A model generated the notes under the pieces. The model did no database searches. It was not told the origin of the DNA and saw only the letters and a list, made by a program, of their open reading frames with translations. A stretch of DNA of 64,000 bases from Heracleum sosnowskyi (taxonomy: Eukaryota > Streptophyta > Magnoliopsida > Apiales > Apiaceae): positions 124,298,998-124,362,997 of the forward strand of contig CM061240.1 of assembly GCA_030848705.1 (NCBI GenBank), in the 5' to 3' direction. The stretch's first letter is position 1. Each line of letters opens with the position of its first letter. Position numbers and translations under genes: made by a program. This document shows positions 1 to 10,900 of the stretch, piece after piece.

Positions 1-1462
1 AAAATACGTTCACTTGTTAAAATAGGTAAGTTTTTTTAAATAATTAAAAGTATTAAAATAGGTTTTAAAATATATAAGTTACACTTAATATTTTTGGAAA
101 AGAGAGATTTTAATGATAACAAATATAAAAGGTAATATATTTTAATTTAAAGGTAATTGCCCGTGATATTTTTGGAAAAGAAGTAGATTTTCATAGAAAA
201 AAATGTTTTAACTATAAAAGGCAATCAGCTAGTTACTATTTTTATATTATTTTATTATTTATTAAATAGAGTATTAAAATAGGTTTTAAAATAAATAAGT
301 AAGGATTGCACCTCATATTTTTTGAAAATAGGGATTTTAGTGATGATGTGTTTTAATTATATTAATTGTATTTGTTAAAAAAAATACGTTCACTTGTTAA
401 AATAGGTAAGTTTTTTTAAATAATTAAAAGTATTAAAATAGGTTTTAAAATATATAAGTTACACTTAATATTTTTGGAAAAGAGAGATTTTAATGATAAC
501 AAATATAAAAGGTAATATATTTTAATTTAAAGGTAATTGCCCGTGATATTTTTGGAAAAGAAGTAGATTTTCATAGAAAAAAATGTTTTAACTATAAAAG
601 GCAATCAGCTAGTTACTATTTTTATATTATTTTATTATTTATTAAATAGAGTATTAAAATAGGTTTTAAAATAAATAAGTAAGGATTGCACCTCATATTT
701 TTTGAAAATAGGGATTTTAGTGATGATGTGTTTTAATTATATTAATTGTATTTGTTAAAAAAAATACGTTCACTTGTTAAAATAGGTAAGTTTTTTTTAA
801 ATAATTAAAAGTATTAAAATAAGTTTTAAAATATATAAGTAAGAGTTGCACTTGATATTTTTGGAAAATAGAGATTTTAGTGATAACAAATATAAAAGGT
901 AATATATTTTAATTTAAAGGTATTTGCCCGTGATATTTTTGGAAAAGAAGTAGATTTTGTTAGAAAAAAATGTTTTAATTATAAAAGACAATCAACTAGT
1001 TAATATTTTTATATTATTTTATTATTTATTAAATAGAGTATTAAAATAGATTTTAAAATAAATAAGTAAGGATTGCACCTCATATTTTTGGAAAACAGAG
1101 ATTTTAGTGATAACAAATATAAAAGATATTATGTTTTAATTTAAAGGTAATTGTCGTGATATTTTTGGAAAAGGAGTAGATTTTGTTAGATTTTTTTTTT
1201 AATTATAAAAGGCAATCAGTTAGTTACTATTTTTATATTATTTTATTATATATTAAATAGAGTATTAAAATAGGTTTTAAAATAAATAAGTAAGGATTGC
1301 ACCTCATATTTTTGGAAAACATAGATTTTAGTAATAACAAATATAAAAGGTAAAATGTTTTAATTTAAAGATAATTGTAATGATATTTTTGGAAAAGGAG
1401 TAGATTTTGTTAGAAAAAGATATTTTAATTATAAAAGCCAATCATCTAGTTACTATTTTGGT
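1..1462. repeat. AT-rich tandem array, 380-bp units with ~225-bp subunits
   Basis: The motif aaaatacgttcacttgttaa recurs at 1, 381 and 761, an exact 380-bp period. By reading, units 1-380 and 381-760 look identical; the third copy has diverged. Inside and beyond them a shorter block starting gtattaaaatagg recurs at about 281, 1038 and 1262, a ~224-bp period. The array ends near 1462 and probably continues left of the window. There is no coding potential. A related diverged block lies at 30961-31060. It could be a satellite or tandem copies from the inside of a larger transposon. Confidence 0.9.
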
Positions 1463-3629
1463 AACTTGACAATAATACAATTCCATTAAAAATTTGATTT
1501 ATAGTAGTTTTCATTATCCTAAAAGAAAGAAGTATATTTGTAGCAGTGTATCCTAAATTTAAACAAATTAGATCCCACATTTCTATTTTTTTGATTAGAT
1601 TTCAATGTAGTAAAATATAGTGAAATATTAATGTAGAATAAAATTTTCCCGAATTTTGATTATATTATTAATTTATTAATTACAAAAAGTACCGAAAACC
1701 AAAAACCGACCGTTAACCGAAAACCAAAACTTTCAATGTTTCAGCTTTAATAATATAGTATAGATATATATATATATATATATATATAGGAGGATATGCG
1801 GGAGGTTAGGTGGCGTCCTAAGATGGTCTTAATCTATTTTTTCTATTTTTCAAGAATTTTAGAATTTTAAATACTGATAAATAAAAAAATATCCTTTAAC
1901 ATTTTAGAATTAGAATAGATGTTCGAATTTATTGAGGAGAAGAGTTCAAATTTATAGCGAAGACATATAATTAAAAGTTCTATTTGAAGTAGAATAAATG
2001 TTTGAATTTGTAGAGGGGAATAGTTCAAATATAAAAGAAGGCAAAGTTCTATTTGAAATAGAATATGTAAAGTTATATAATTGTTTTTTCAACGAAAGAA
2101 TGTCTCATTAGAAAGAAGTATGGTAACATAAAAATTAATATATAAGACAAGTATATATATTCAATATATTAAATTTGAGATTTTGATATTAAAAAAGAAA
2201 ACGTGTTTCACGGGAGGACGGCTTATTAGCGAGGCCCGAGTAATTTTCGTAATTTATTTGATAGAATTTTTTAAAATAATTATTACGCCGCCGCGAATCG
2301 CGATTTTTTCAACTTGTTTAATACTAATGTTAAAATAGAGGTAAATATAACTATAAACTATTGATATAATATAAAATTAAAAAATAGTCTTAATGTTAAA
2401 ACAGAATTTGTAGTCTAATATGTGATTTTACAATAACACCATATCCAAATTTAGATACATGTCAATCACCTGAACTTTAAACTTAAAATTAGAATTATCA
2501 CATCGGTTACAAGTTATAAATTTACAAACTTTTTCAGTTCATACATATATATATAACTGAAGTTTAACATCATTCATTAAATATGATTAAAATTTCTCTA
2601 ATGCAAATAATTAAATTTTTTTTTTTTTAATATCTTTCTAGGGTTCACCAATATAAATGAAATTTATTTTTTAATATTGGGATGTGCTGAAATGTAGTTA
2701 AAATTTTGTTGAATACAAATTATATATTCTCAATTATTCTTCTAGGATTTACCGATATCAAATTAGGGTATAGAAATATAAAATACTGTTAAATAAATAC
2801 AATTTTCTTAATCATATCAATGTAATATTATTTATATATTTGGATTCAGTAGAAGTATAAGGATGATGTTGAACTCAAATTATATATTTATTAAACATTC
2901 ATCATAAAAAATCAATTAAGTAAGAGTTGTTCATTCTAAGTCATGAAGCATAATGGAATGTAATGTTAATATGTTATTGTTCCATTGTTTATTCATCAAA
3001 CTATGTTTTGTGATAGAGTAGTGTTAGATATCCCCAAATTTGTTTACAAAATTTTTACAACATACTATCATGATGTATTTTAATTCGTAAACGCATATTT
3101 ATGCATTTGGGATCTCATATTATTATTAGGAAATTTATCATTATAAGCATGACTTTCGGGAATTTTAGCATTTTTCTTTTTGATATTAATTAAGAAATGC
3201 AAGTGGGTTTGCCTTCAAAAAATAAAAAGACATGCAAAAGATCAGGAAAAGAAAAAAAAAGATATGCTAACATAAGAATTTTGAAGCCTAAACAAACTAC
3301 CCTCTAATTTGTATTCTCGAACCCAAATCTCCTTCATGTTGATACTCTTCAGGTCTCAGCCCTAAACTACAATCAGCTACCTGCTCTCGTCAAGATTTAA
3401 GACCTTTATTTTTTATGTTCAGCCACTCTCAGTCATACCCTTTCTGTCTATCCTCTTCTCCAGCACTAATTTTTGTCTCGTGCGAATGTGGTCAAACCAG
3501 TGCACCTTTCCTTCCCTATATTTTTCGAAATCTAGAAACTAGTTGACTCTTGTTCACACACTCCTTATTGTTTCAAATATTAACGGTTTACCGTATGAGA
3601 TTATAGTACATACATACATACATATATAT

Positions 3630-3671
<42 letters not shown>

Positions 3672-4341
3672 CTAGCTAGCTAGGAAGATGTAGGTCTAGC
3701 TATGTTCGACCCGGGCATTACATATATATCAGAGAGCCATAAGTCTCAGCATTATGATCAAATGTTTAGCAGAATTATAGACATGTACATGTCCACTGAT
3801 CTATCTATAATTAGTAAAGAAGCAATAGATTGTTAACTAGACTAGTACGGCCTTGCATTATTACAGGCCTAGTCACGTTGTATCATGTATAGTAGTCGGG
3901 GCATTATCACGGAGGACCTAACCAAGATCGAAGTGTTTGCGGGACTGTAAAAATTACAGTACTGAAGTTTTTAATACCAACTTTACTTATAGAAATTAGT
4001 ATAAATTTTACTCTCAATCTCGTTGAATAATTAATAAAATAATTTTTTTCGAAGGACCTAACCTAAGTTGAAGCCTTGCAAAACTGTAAAAACTAGTAAC
4101 TTTTTTTCCTTTATTAATTCCTTCAAAATCAATATAAATTTTACTTTGAATCACACTGAATAATTAACGAAAGAATTATAACTAAATAATACAATCTCGT
4201 CGCATAATATACACAGTGTTTAAAAAATCGGTTTACTCGATTTTGAGCATGTACTTGAATGTTGAAAATTAATACTCGAAACATCAAACGATTATAAAAT
4301 TGAGTAAAATCGATTTTCAAATTTCAGAACCTTAAATTAAC
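1463..4341. other. AT-rich intergenic DNA, no gene seen
   Basis: No open frame with recognisable protein and no RNA gene is visible. Items seen: a segment ending in tagtatagat (about 1690-1755) that resembles the arm of the palindrome at 31269-31449; an AT microsatellite at 1755-1788; a GC-richer patch at 2196-2300; and a tacata/tatata microsatellite at 3607-3670. The stretch 3300-3560 is more C-rich but has no recognisable coding frame. Confidence 0.6.
3607..3670. repeat. tacata/tata microsatellite
   Basis: A compound simple repeat: tacatacatacata blocks alternate with (ta)n, then pass into a pure (ta)n run. Likely polymorphic in length. Confidence 0.9.
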
Positions 4342-7300
4342 TCCTTATATATAATAAGCGTAAGGGAGATCTTATCCAAAACTTTGGTCGGTCACTGTAC
4401 TACCAAAAGTATATGATCCGTTGGATTATAAAACTATAAATATTCAAATAGATGAGCACCGTTAGATATAATATTAAAAATTGTATTTGATTAATAATAG
4501 GATAGTATTTAAATACTAAAAGATGTATTTTGATAATTTAAACCAATTATAAATGGATTTTCTATATTGAATAGAAATTTTTATGTAAAAATTCGTAATT
4601 ATCTTTTTTCTTTGGTTTATGGATAGTTTCAGTTAGATAAAAATTATTAAACCATCATTAAATTAAAGATAATTTTGTTAGCTTCGCATGGGATGTAAAA
4701 TCGTTAAAATCTGTTGTCTAAAACTCAAGATAGAGCCCAAACAGTAAAGTGATTATCTAAATTTTAATAAATATTTTTTTTATTGTAGCACCAATTTAAT
4801 TTTTTTCCTAATTCTTTTAAATTTATAAATTCTATTTTTATTTAAATAAAATATTAAAATCAATTTAAGAAAATATTAAAATCGATTTGGTCCGTGTACG
4901 ATCACTATACGACCAAATTAATAATTACAGTTAGATCTTAAATACATCGATGAGAATTGTTAGATTTAATATTAAAAAGTGTATCTGATTAATAATAGAA
5001 TTATATTTAAATACTAAAAAGTGTATTTTGATAATTTAAAAGTTTTCTATGTAAAAATTCTTAAATATCTTTTCTCTTGAATTTATGTATAGTTCCAATT
5101 AGATAATAATTATTAAATCAAATAGCAAGATAACAATTCATATTGATTACAATATTAAAAATTATCAATATAATGCTCATGTATATCATACTAACAATGA
5201 TACACGTGAACCTACAGAACTCATGTATATAAATAAATTTAAACACTTTTTTTTTCTGAAGGAACATAACAATTTGATTAATCCAAATTATAATTATATT
5301 ATTTTACATATAACAAACATAAAAGGATAATATCAAAATATTATTAAAATATTGAGGGTTTCATATTCATAAACTATAATTTTGAATATATTACTTATAT
5401 TAAAATGTGTATTTGATTAAAGGTATGATTATATTTAAATACTAAGAAGTATGTTTTGATAATTTAAACCAATTATAAATTGGTTTTCTATATTGAATTG
5501 AATTTTTTATGTAAAAATTCTTAACCATCTTTTTTTTTTAGTTTATGGGTACGTCAACAGGTCAAGTTAGATAATAATTATTAAACCATTATTAAATTAA
5601 AGATAATTTCGTTAGTTTCGCATGGGTTGTAAAATCGTCAAAATTCAATTTCTAAAACTCATGATAGAACCCAAATAGTAAAGTGAGTATCTAAATTTTA
5701 ATAAATATTTTTTTATTTTTGTAGCACCAATTTATTTATTTTTCCACTAATTGTTTTAAATATAGAAATTTTATGTTTCTTTCAATAAAGTATTAAAATT
5801 AATTAAGAACAAATTCAAATCGATAAAGAATATAATAATATGAGAAGAAAATTTTATATAATCATAACATAAATTTTATTCTATTTAATAATTTTTAAGT
5901 AATAATGTATTTTAAAATTTTATATACACTGTAAATAAAACCGAAACATTAAAAGTAAAAACAGTTAGTAAGATACTTATATCAGTATATACTTGATATC
6001 ATTATTATATTAAATTCTTATATATAATAAGCGTAATAGAGATCTTATCCAAAATTTTGATCGTACGGTCTTAGACAACCAAACTAATAAGGACCATTAG
6101 ATCTTAACTAGATAAATGAAAATCGTTAGATCAAATATTAAAAAAGTGTATTTTATTAATAATAAGATTATATTTAAATTCTAAAAATTATATTTTGATA
6201 ATTTAAACCAAATATACCAAATATAAATAAGTTTTCTATATTGAATACAATTCTCCATTTAAAAAATTCGTGACTTTCTTTATCCAGTTAGATAAAAATT
6301 GTTAAGCCATCTTATAATTAAAGATAATTTAGTTATCTCCATGTGGGGTGTAAAATCGTCAAAATCTAATTTTTAAAACACAAGATAAAGCCCAAATTAG
6401 TAAAGTGGGTATTTAAATTCTAATAATAATTATTACGTCATCATTATTTTAATGCCAATTTAATTACTTTTTTCTAACTATTTTAAATTTAGAAATCTAT
6501 TTTCAAAAGTTCAAATCAATCTACGAAAAATTCAAATCAACAAAGAATATTATAATACGAGGATAAAATTTTATAAAATTGTGCATATTTTTTATCTTAT
6601 TTTATTAAATTTTATATCATAACTAATTAAATATTATTTATTATTAAATAATAAATTATACGCAAATGGTGATTTTGTTTTATAAGAACTCATACAGACC
6701 TAATTTCATTGTTACCAGGACTATATTCATATTTAAAAAAACTGTATTTTGAAATTTTAGACTCAGCTACAGAAGCTACAGAAGAGACCTAACTTTTTTA
6801 ACCTATATACATTGTAAATTATTAAATTCGAAACTTTAAAAGTTTGTTAATCAATTAGTATAGTACTTTTTTGAAAAATCGTACTTTATAAAAAATATTA
6901 TCAAATAACCCATGTCTACAAGAAAAAAAAAATTCTTATTTTTCAAAAAAACGTGTAAATTTTAATATGTTGTTGGTAGATTCAAACCTTAGATCATTCT
7001 AAGTGATAATTTTACTGTTATATCTAACGTTTCTCAACAATTTAATTTGAAAGATCCAACGATTATGAATTGAGTGATCAAACGACCAAACTTATAAGAA
7101 AACTTTCATTATTTAGTCTTTAATATAATAACATAGATATTTACAGGATATACTATAAAAAATGAATTTTATACAGAATTTTGATCGTCACGGTGTACTA
7201 CTTTAAAAGAAGAACTATTACAAAAAAAAAAAATTAATTGATAATTTATTTTCTCAAAAGTTCAAAGTTCCCGCATCATTAACATATTACAAAAAGGAGT

Positions 7301-8121
7301 ATATTATATTTTAGCAATAAATATTTAAAACAAAAAAAATATTAAAAAAATTAATGATGTTATCCTGGTAGTTTGGTCCTAAATACCGTCAAAACATTCT
7401 CAACTGTTAGATCAAATACTTTTAAAAATAGACGATCAAGATTATATCATATAAAAAGAAGTTATTATCTAAAAATGATATGAGTTAAAAGATATTATAT
7501 TAGGATTGGATTTTCCAAAAAGTTAAAACATAAAAATAGTTGTAATTAAATAAAGAAACCCGTTTAATATCAAAATAATAAAAATCGTTTAATCTTAAAT
7601 AGATAGGTGAAAACCGTTAGATTTAACATTAAAAACTGTATTTGGTTAATAAAGGGTATTCTAATAATCTAAACTGCATATAAGTAGATTTTCTAAATCG
7701 AATATAATTCTCAATATTAAATTTCGTCACTTTATTCTCTTTTTAGTTTTAGAATAGTTTTTAATTGAAAAAGAACTATTAAACCACAACTAAATTAAAG
7801 ATTATTTTGTGAATTTCATGTGGACCGTAAAATTGGTCAAATCTATCTTTTATAACTCAATATAAACAAATATTAAATTGAGCGTGTAATATATAATAAA
7901 TATCAGATTTTTAACTATAAATATTTTTGGCTAAATCTTTTTTAACAATAATTTAATCATGTAAACTAATAACTTTTAAATATTAAAATATTCATAAATA
8001 AATATAATTATAAATATTAAAAAAATAATCGTGTGTTCCATGGGTAATTAAAATATAATTATAAACAAAATAATTATAAATAAAATTTAAGTAACCGTGC
8101 ATTGCACGGGCTATAAGCTAG
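4342..8121 (+). mobile_element. Cluster of nested/tandem non-autonomous Helitron-like copies
   Basis: Similar starts occur at 4342 (tccttatatataataagcg) and 6016 (ttcttatatataataagcg); a weaker one is near 7117. Each is followed by related blocks: one with 'gttagat..aatattaaaaa.tgtatt.gattaataata' (about 4440, 4945, 5400, 6120, 7615), and one with 'catgg.gtgtaaaatcgt.aaaatc' then 'aaactca.gata.a.cccaaa' (about 4685, 5620, 6330, 7815). The cluster ends at 8121 in a hairpin plus CTAG, the classic Helitron 3' end. No Rep/helicase frame is present, so the copies are non-autonomous. Boundaries of the inner copies are approximate. Helitron identity is firm for the 3' end and inferred for the rest. 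Confidence 0.65.
8095..8121 (+). other. Helitron 3' terminus: hairpin plus CTAG
   Basis: ccgtgca-t-tgcacgg (8095-8109) is a perfect 7-bp stem. Nine bases later comes CTAG (8118-8121), directly followed by T. Helitrons end in a short GC-rich hairpin about 10 bases before CTRR and insert between A and T; both features are seen here. Confidence 0.85.
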
Positions 8122-8345
8122 TATATATAATTAAACTAATTAACTTTCAAAACATCCGCAGCACATATATCTAGACTGCATTATTCACAATTTAGCCATT
8201 CTACGTACAGGCTAGGCAAATATTACAATATTTAACATCTTCAAGGAAATCAGACAAGGCCAAGCTAGCTACCTAGCCTCTTTCACATATACATGTATAT
8301 ATATATATTAAAAGAAATAAGTAGCTAAGGTGTGCTAGGGATGTA
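8122..8345. other. Old intergenic DNA, partly paralogous to 41990-42060
   Basis: No gene seen. The part 8270-8335 (tagcctctttcacatatac ... aaagaaataagtagctaa) resembles 42001-42055 (tagactcattcacatatat ... aaagaaataggtagctaaa). This fits an old duplication that also links 26990-27220 and 31549-31739 with 42210-42640. Confidence 0.5.
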
Positions 8346-8349
8346 TGAA

Positions 8350-8657
8350 CGGGAAAGGCCAGGGGCCTGTTTGGCAAGTTTATATAGGATGTTTGTCTAC
8401 CCAACTAATAACTCTAATTTATAATTTATATGTTGATAAGTTGAATGTTAATAATGGGGTATATTTTTCTTAATTTATTAACTTATTACTTGATTTCTTT
8501 GTTTTTTAATATTTTATATTTTTATCTTTGTATTTTTAAATATTTTTTTAATTTAAAATGCAAGTGTTGAAATCATTGTATTTAATAATTAATTTTTTTT
8601 AATTTAATTTAGTAAACTCTTAACTAACTTATAAGTAAATTTATCCAAACACCCGTA
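8350..8657. mobile_element. MITE-like element, termini ggcctgtttgg / ccaaacaccc
   Basis: The left end ggggcctgtttggcaagttt and the right end aaatttatccaaacacccg are imperfect inverted repeats around an AT-rich ~300-bp core without coding capacity. The same style of ends (gagcctgtttgg / ccaaacgagctc) bounds the element at 33172-39036, so the two probably belong to one family. I could not identify a clean target duplication, so the superfamily is unassigned. Confidence 0.6.
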
Positions 8658-8734
8658 TAACTTAGGAATTCATCAACTTATCACTTATATGACATTTACT
8701 TATTTTAAGATTTTTTTGTGATACCCCAAATACG

Positions 8735-8737
<3 letters not shown>

Positions 8738-8797
<60 letters not shown>
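8738..8797. repeat. (AT)n microsatellite, about 60 bp
   Basis: An uninterrupted alternating at run. The apparent Ile-Tyr repeat protein on the minus strand is only its translation. Confidence 0.97.
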
Positions 8798-8799
<2 letters not shown>

Positions 8800-9938
8800 C
8801 GTGAATGCATAATAGTAGTACTGTGTGCTGGTTGCAACTTGCAATGTAATGAAATGTAGATATCATTGTGATGTTATTATCAAATATTAAATGGACTGGC
8901 AGGTCTTGCTTGTCTAGCTTGTTGTTTTCAAGTCAGCCCATTCAAATATATTTGTTGGAAGTTTGTTATTAATTCATGTGCACTGAAAATGAAAACAGAA
9001 GTTGATGAAATATATAAAAACCTATTTGGATTCGCAATCATAAGTCACAACTATATATAGTTGATTATGTATGGCATATTAGTATGCTTGTAGTTGTGTA
9101 TATATGGTAAGTTGAAGCAGGGTGCAGCCATATCGCATATGAGATCATACACGTACAGTGGCGGTATTAGAATCACAAAATAATGTAGATTAAGATAAAT
9201 TATTACTTGTTTTTTGAAGTTAGCCAGGAATTGAAATTTTTTCTGATTTTTAACTTAAAATCATGATTTTATAAAAAAAAAATTACTAAATTTTTTGGTT
9301 TAATCACAGTTCCAGTTTAGATTAACCTCCCGATTCCGTCCTAATATATGGATGGACATATGGATATTGTAAACATTAGCATTTGCATCGCCTTACGCAA
9401 ATCATTTCATATTAATGAATCTGTGCCAAATGTAGCATGTGTTATTTCAGAACTTGTGCGATTCGCATGCAGAGAAGACATCCTCATATTTATTAATTTT
9501 TGTGGAATATTTTCATTTATTTTCAAAATTTTAATGGTAAAAAGAAGTTCAAAATTTTGTTTCGGAGAATACTTGTCTTTCCGTTTACTGTATCTGCCCC
9601 CTATTATAATGAAGAAGTTTATATCAACCATTATAGAATGAAAATTTCATTTACGAAGAATTCCATGCATATATTTAATTAATCATCAGGTTTCTTATAC
9701 TATATTTTGCAAATAACTTAAAGACAAAGCTAAATAAATATTTACTAAAAATAAAGACTTCAAAAATACTAGAACCAAACTTTATAGAGTCCTGTGCGGC
9801 TGTGCTCAGCGAGTGCTGAATATCTGGAAAAAACCGGTCTGAAATCATACTGATGTCAAAAAAAAATTAGTCAGTACGTATTGTCAGATTAAAACTGCAT
9901 CGAAAATATGGTAAATAAACAAAAAGAACCGGGCTTAC
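8798..9938. other. Intergenic DNA, no gene supported
   Basis: Open frames of 60-97 codons at 9348-9682 overlap on both strands and show no recognisable domain or compositional signal. I see no RNA gene, LTR or inverted repeat here. Confidence 0.5.
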
Positions 9939-10076
9939 TTTTCCCATGGGAAGAACGGAAATAACTTGACAGGCCTGGAGAGCAGGACCCAAAACTATAT
10001 ACAAGACCCAACGATATCCATATCCATTTTCTAACCATGTACCAGAATTAGGCTTGATAATCCTTTTACCTGCATC
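9939..10076 (-). CDS. Single 138-bp exon-like segment of an unidentified host gene
   Basis: On the minus strand a polypyrimidine tract and ttttgcag acceptor precede 10076, and a gtaagc donor follows 9939. The enclosed 138 bases are exactly 46 open codons in phase 0 at both ends. The peptide starts DAGKRIIKPNSGTW and ends QVISVLPMGK; a hydrophobic stretch in its middle (YRWVLYIVLGPALQA) may be a membrane segment. It is unlike the transposon proteins around it. I do not recognise the family. Neighbouring exons are not visible; the upstream side is cut off by the Tat element that starts at 10205. It may be a remnant of a broken gene or a captured exon. Confidence 0.45.
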
Positions 10077-10430
10077 CTGCAAAATCTTACAAAAAAAAAA
10101 AAAGGGTATATGCAAAGTGCAAACCTATGTCAATTATTTGTTTGATGCAGAACCGTTATTCGTACACAAATTTTTTCAGTTAATTGGAATCGTTCATATG
10201 GTTGTGTTGGAACCAGTTTTCTGTCATCCGATCGGACCTGCAAAGAGAAGAATGCGAAAGATGAGCCCTCAATTCACTTCCGGTGTGAGAATCAGTTAAG
10301 CTGGTATTTTGTGAGTTAGAGAAACATATGAATATTGTGATTGTGTGTGAATGTATTGAATGAATGCTCAAACCTAATTTCCTCCCTCTTTTACCTGTTT
10401 GTCCCGATCCCCTTGTTCGGGACGTGGACT

Positions 10431-10517
10431 CCCCCCCCCCCCCCCCCCCCCCCACCTCACCTCACCTCACCTCACCTCACCTCACCTCACCTCACCTCAC
10501 CTCACCTCACCTCACCT
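10431..10517. repeat. Poly-C tract plus (acctc)n minisatellite inside the Tat LTR
   Basis: A run of 23 C is followed by about 13 copies of a 5-base unit (acctc/ctcac). The partner LTR has only five C and a single accaccttc at this place (about 26732-26747), so roughly 75 bp was gained in this copy. Confidence 0.95.
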
Positions 10518-10582
10518 TTGTGGGTAGTTCGTGTTTTGACTAGGTCCTCGAGCCGTTAATCACACAGGCTTTCACACGGGCC

Positions 10583-10885
10583 TATTGGTTTAAGTTTTGA
10601 TACTAAACTGTTTTGTATGTTCGGATATAAGAGCATGTATTGCCAAGAAGCCTTGGTTGTTTATTCCATTTCACAGAAAGATATAACAGGTTACAAAAAC
10701 AGAAAGCCTGAGAACTCGGACATGTACACAACTCATGTCCTACATTATCTCAACTACACCAGACTAGATCAAACTACTAAAAACTAGTTACTCGGCAACT
10801 ACTTCTACTACTCGACTACTGCTTCAAACAAAACAAACATTCTTTATTTAAATAAAAACAAACTAACTCAAGATTAAAACCAACA
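10583..10885 (-). repeat. Copia 3' LTR
   Basis: 303 bp, tattgg...ccaaca on the plus strand. It differs from the 5' LTR at four positions (for example aacagg/aacatg and ggcaac/ggccac). Confidence 0.95.
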
Positions 10886-10897
10886 TATCCTCCCTTA
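10886..10897 (-). other. Copia polypurine tract
   Basis: On the minus strand aagggaggata directly precedes the 3' LTR; it is the plus-strand DNA primer site expected here. Confidence 0.8.
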
Positions 10898-10900
10898 ATC

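Noticed and set aside
1..1462. CRISPR-like array
   Set aside because: The repeats are long, contiguous and without spacers; the window is a plant nuclear genome.
2196..2300. GC-richer patch with cacgggagg and cgccgcgaatcgcg
   Set aside because: Suggestive of an element end, but no partner terminus or target duplication was found.
8662..8844. Minus-strand 60-codon frame with Ile-Tyr repeats
   Set aside because: It is the translation of the (AT)n microsatellite.
9348..9682. Overlapping small frames on both strands
   Set aside because: No domain, no splice context, and equal openness on both strands; chance frames.
10341..10559. Plus-strand Pro/His-rich frame
   Set aside because: Translation of the poly-C and ctcac repeat in the Tat LTR.
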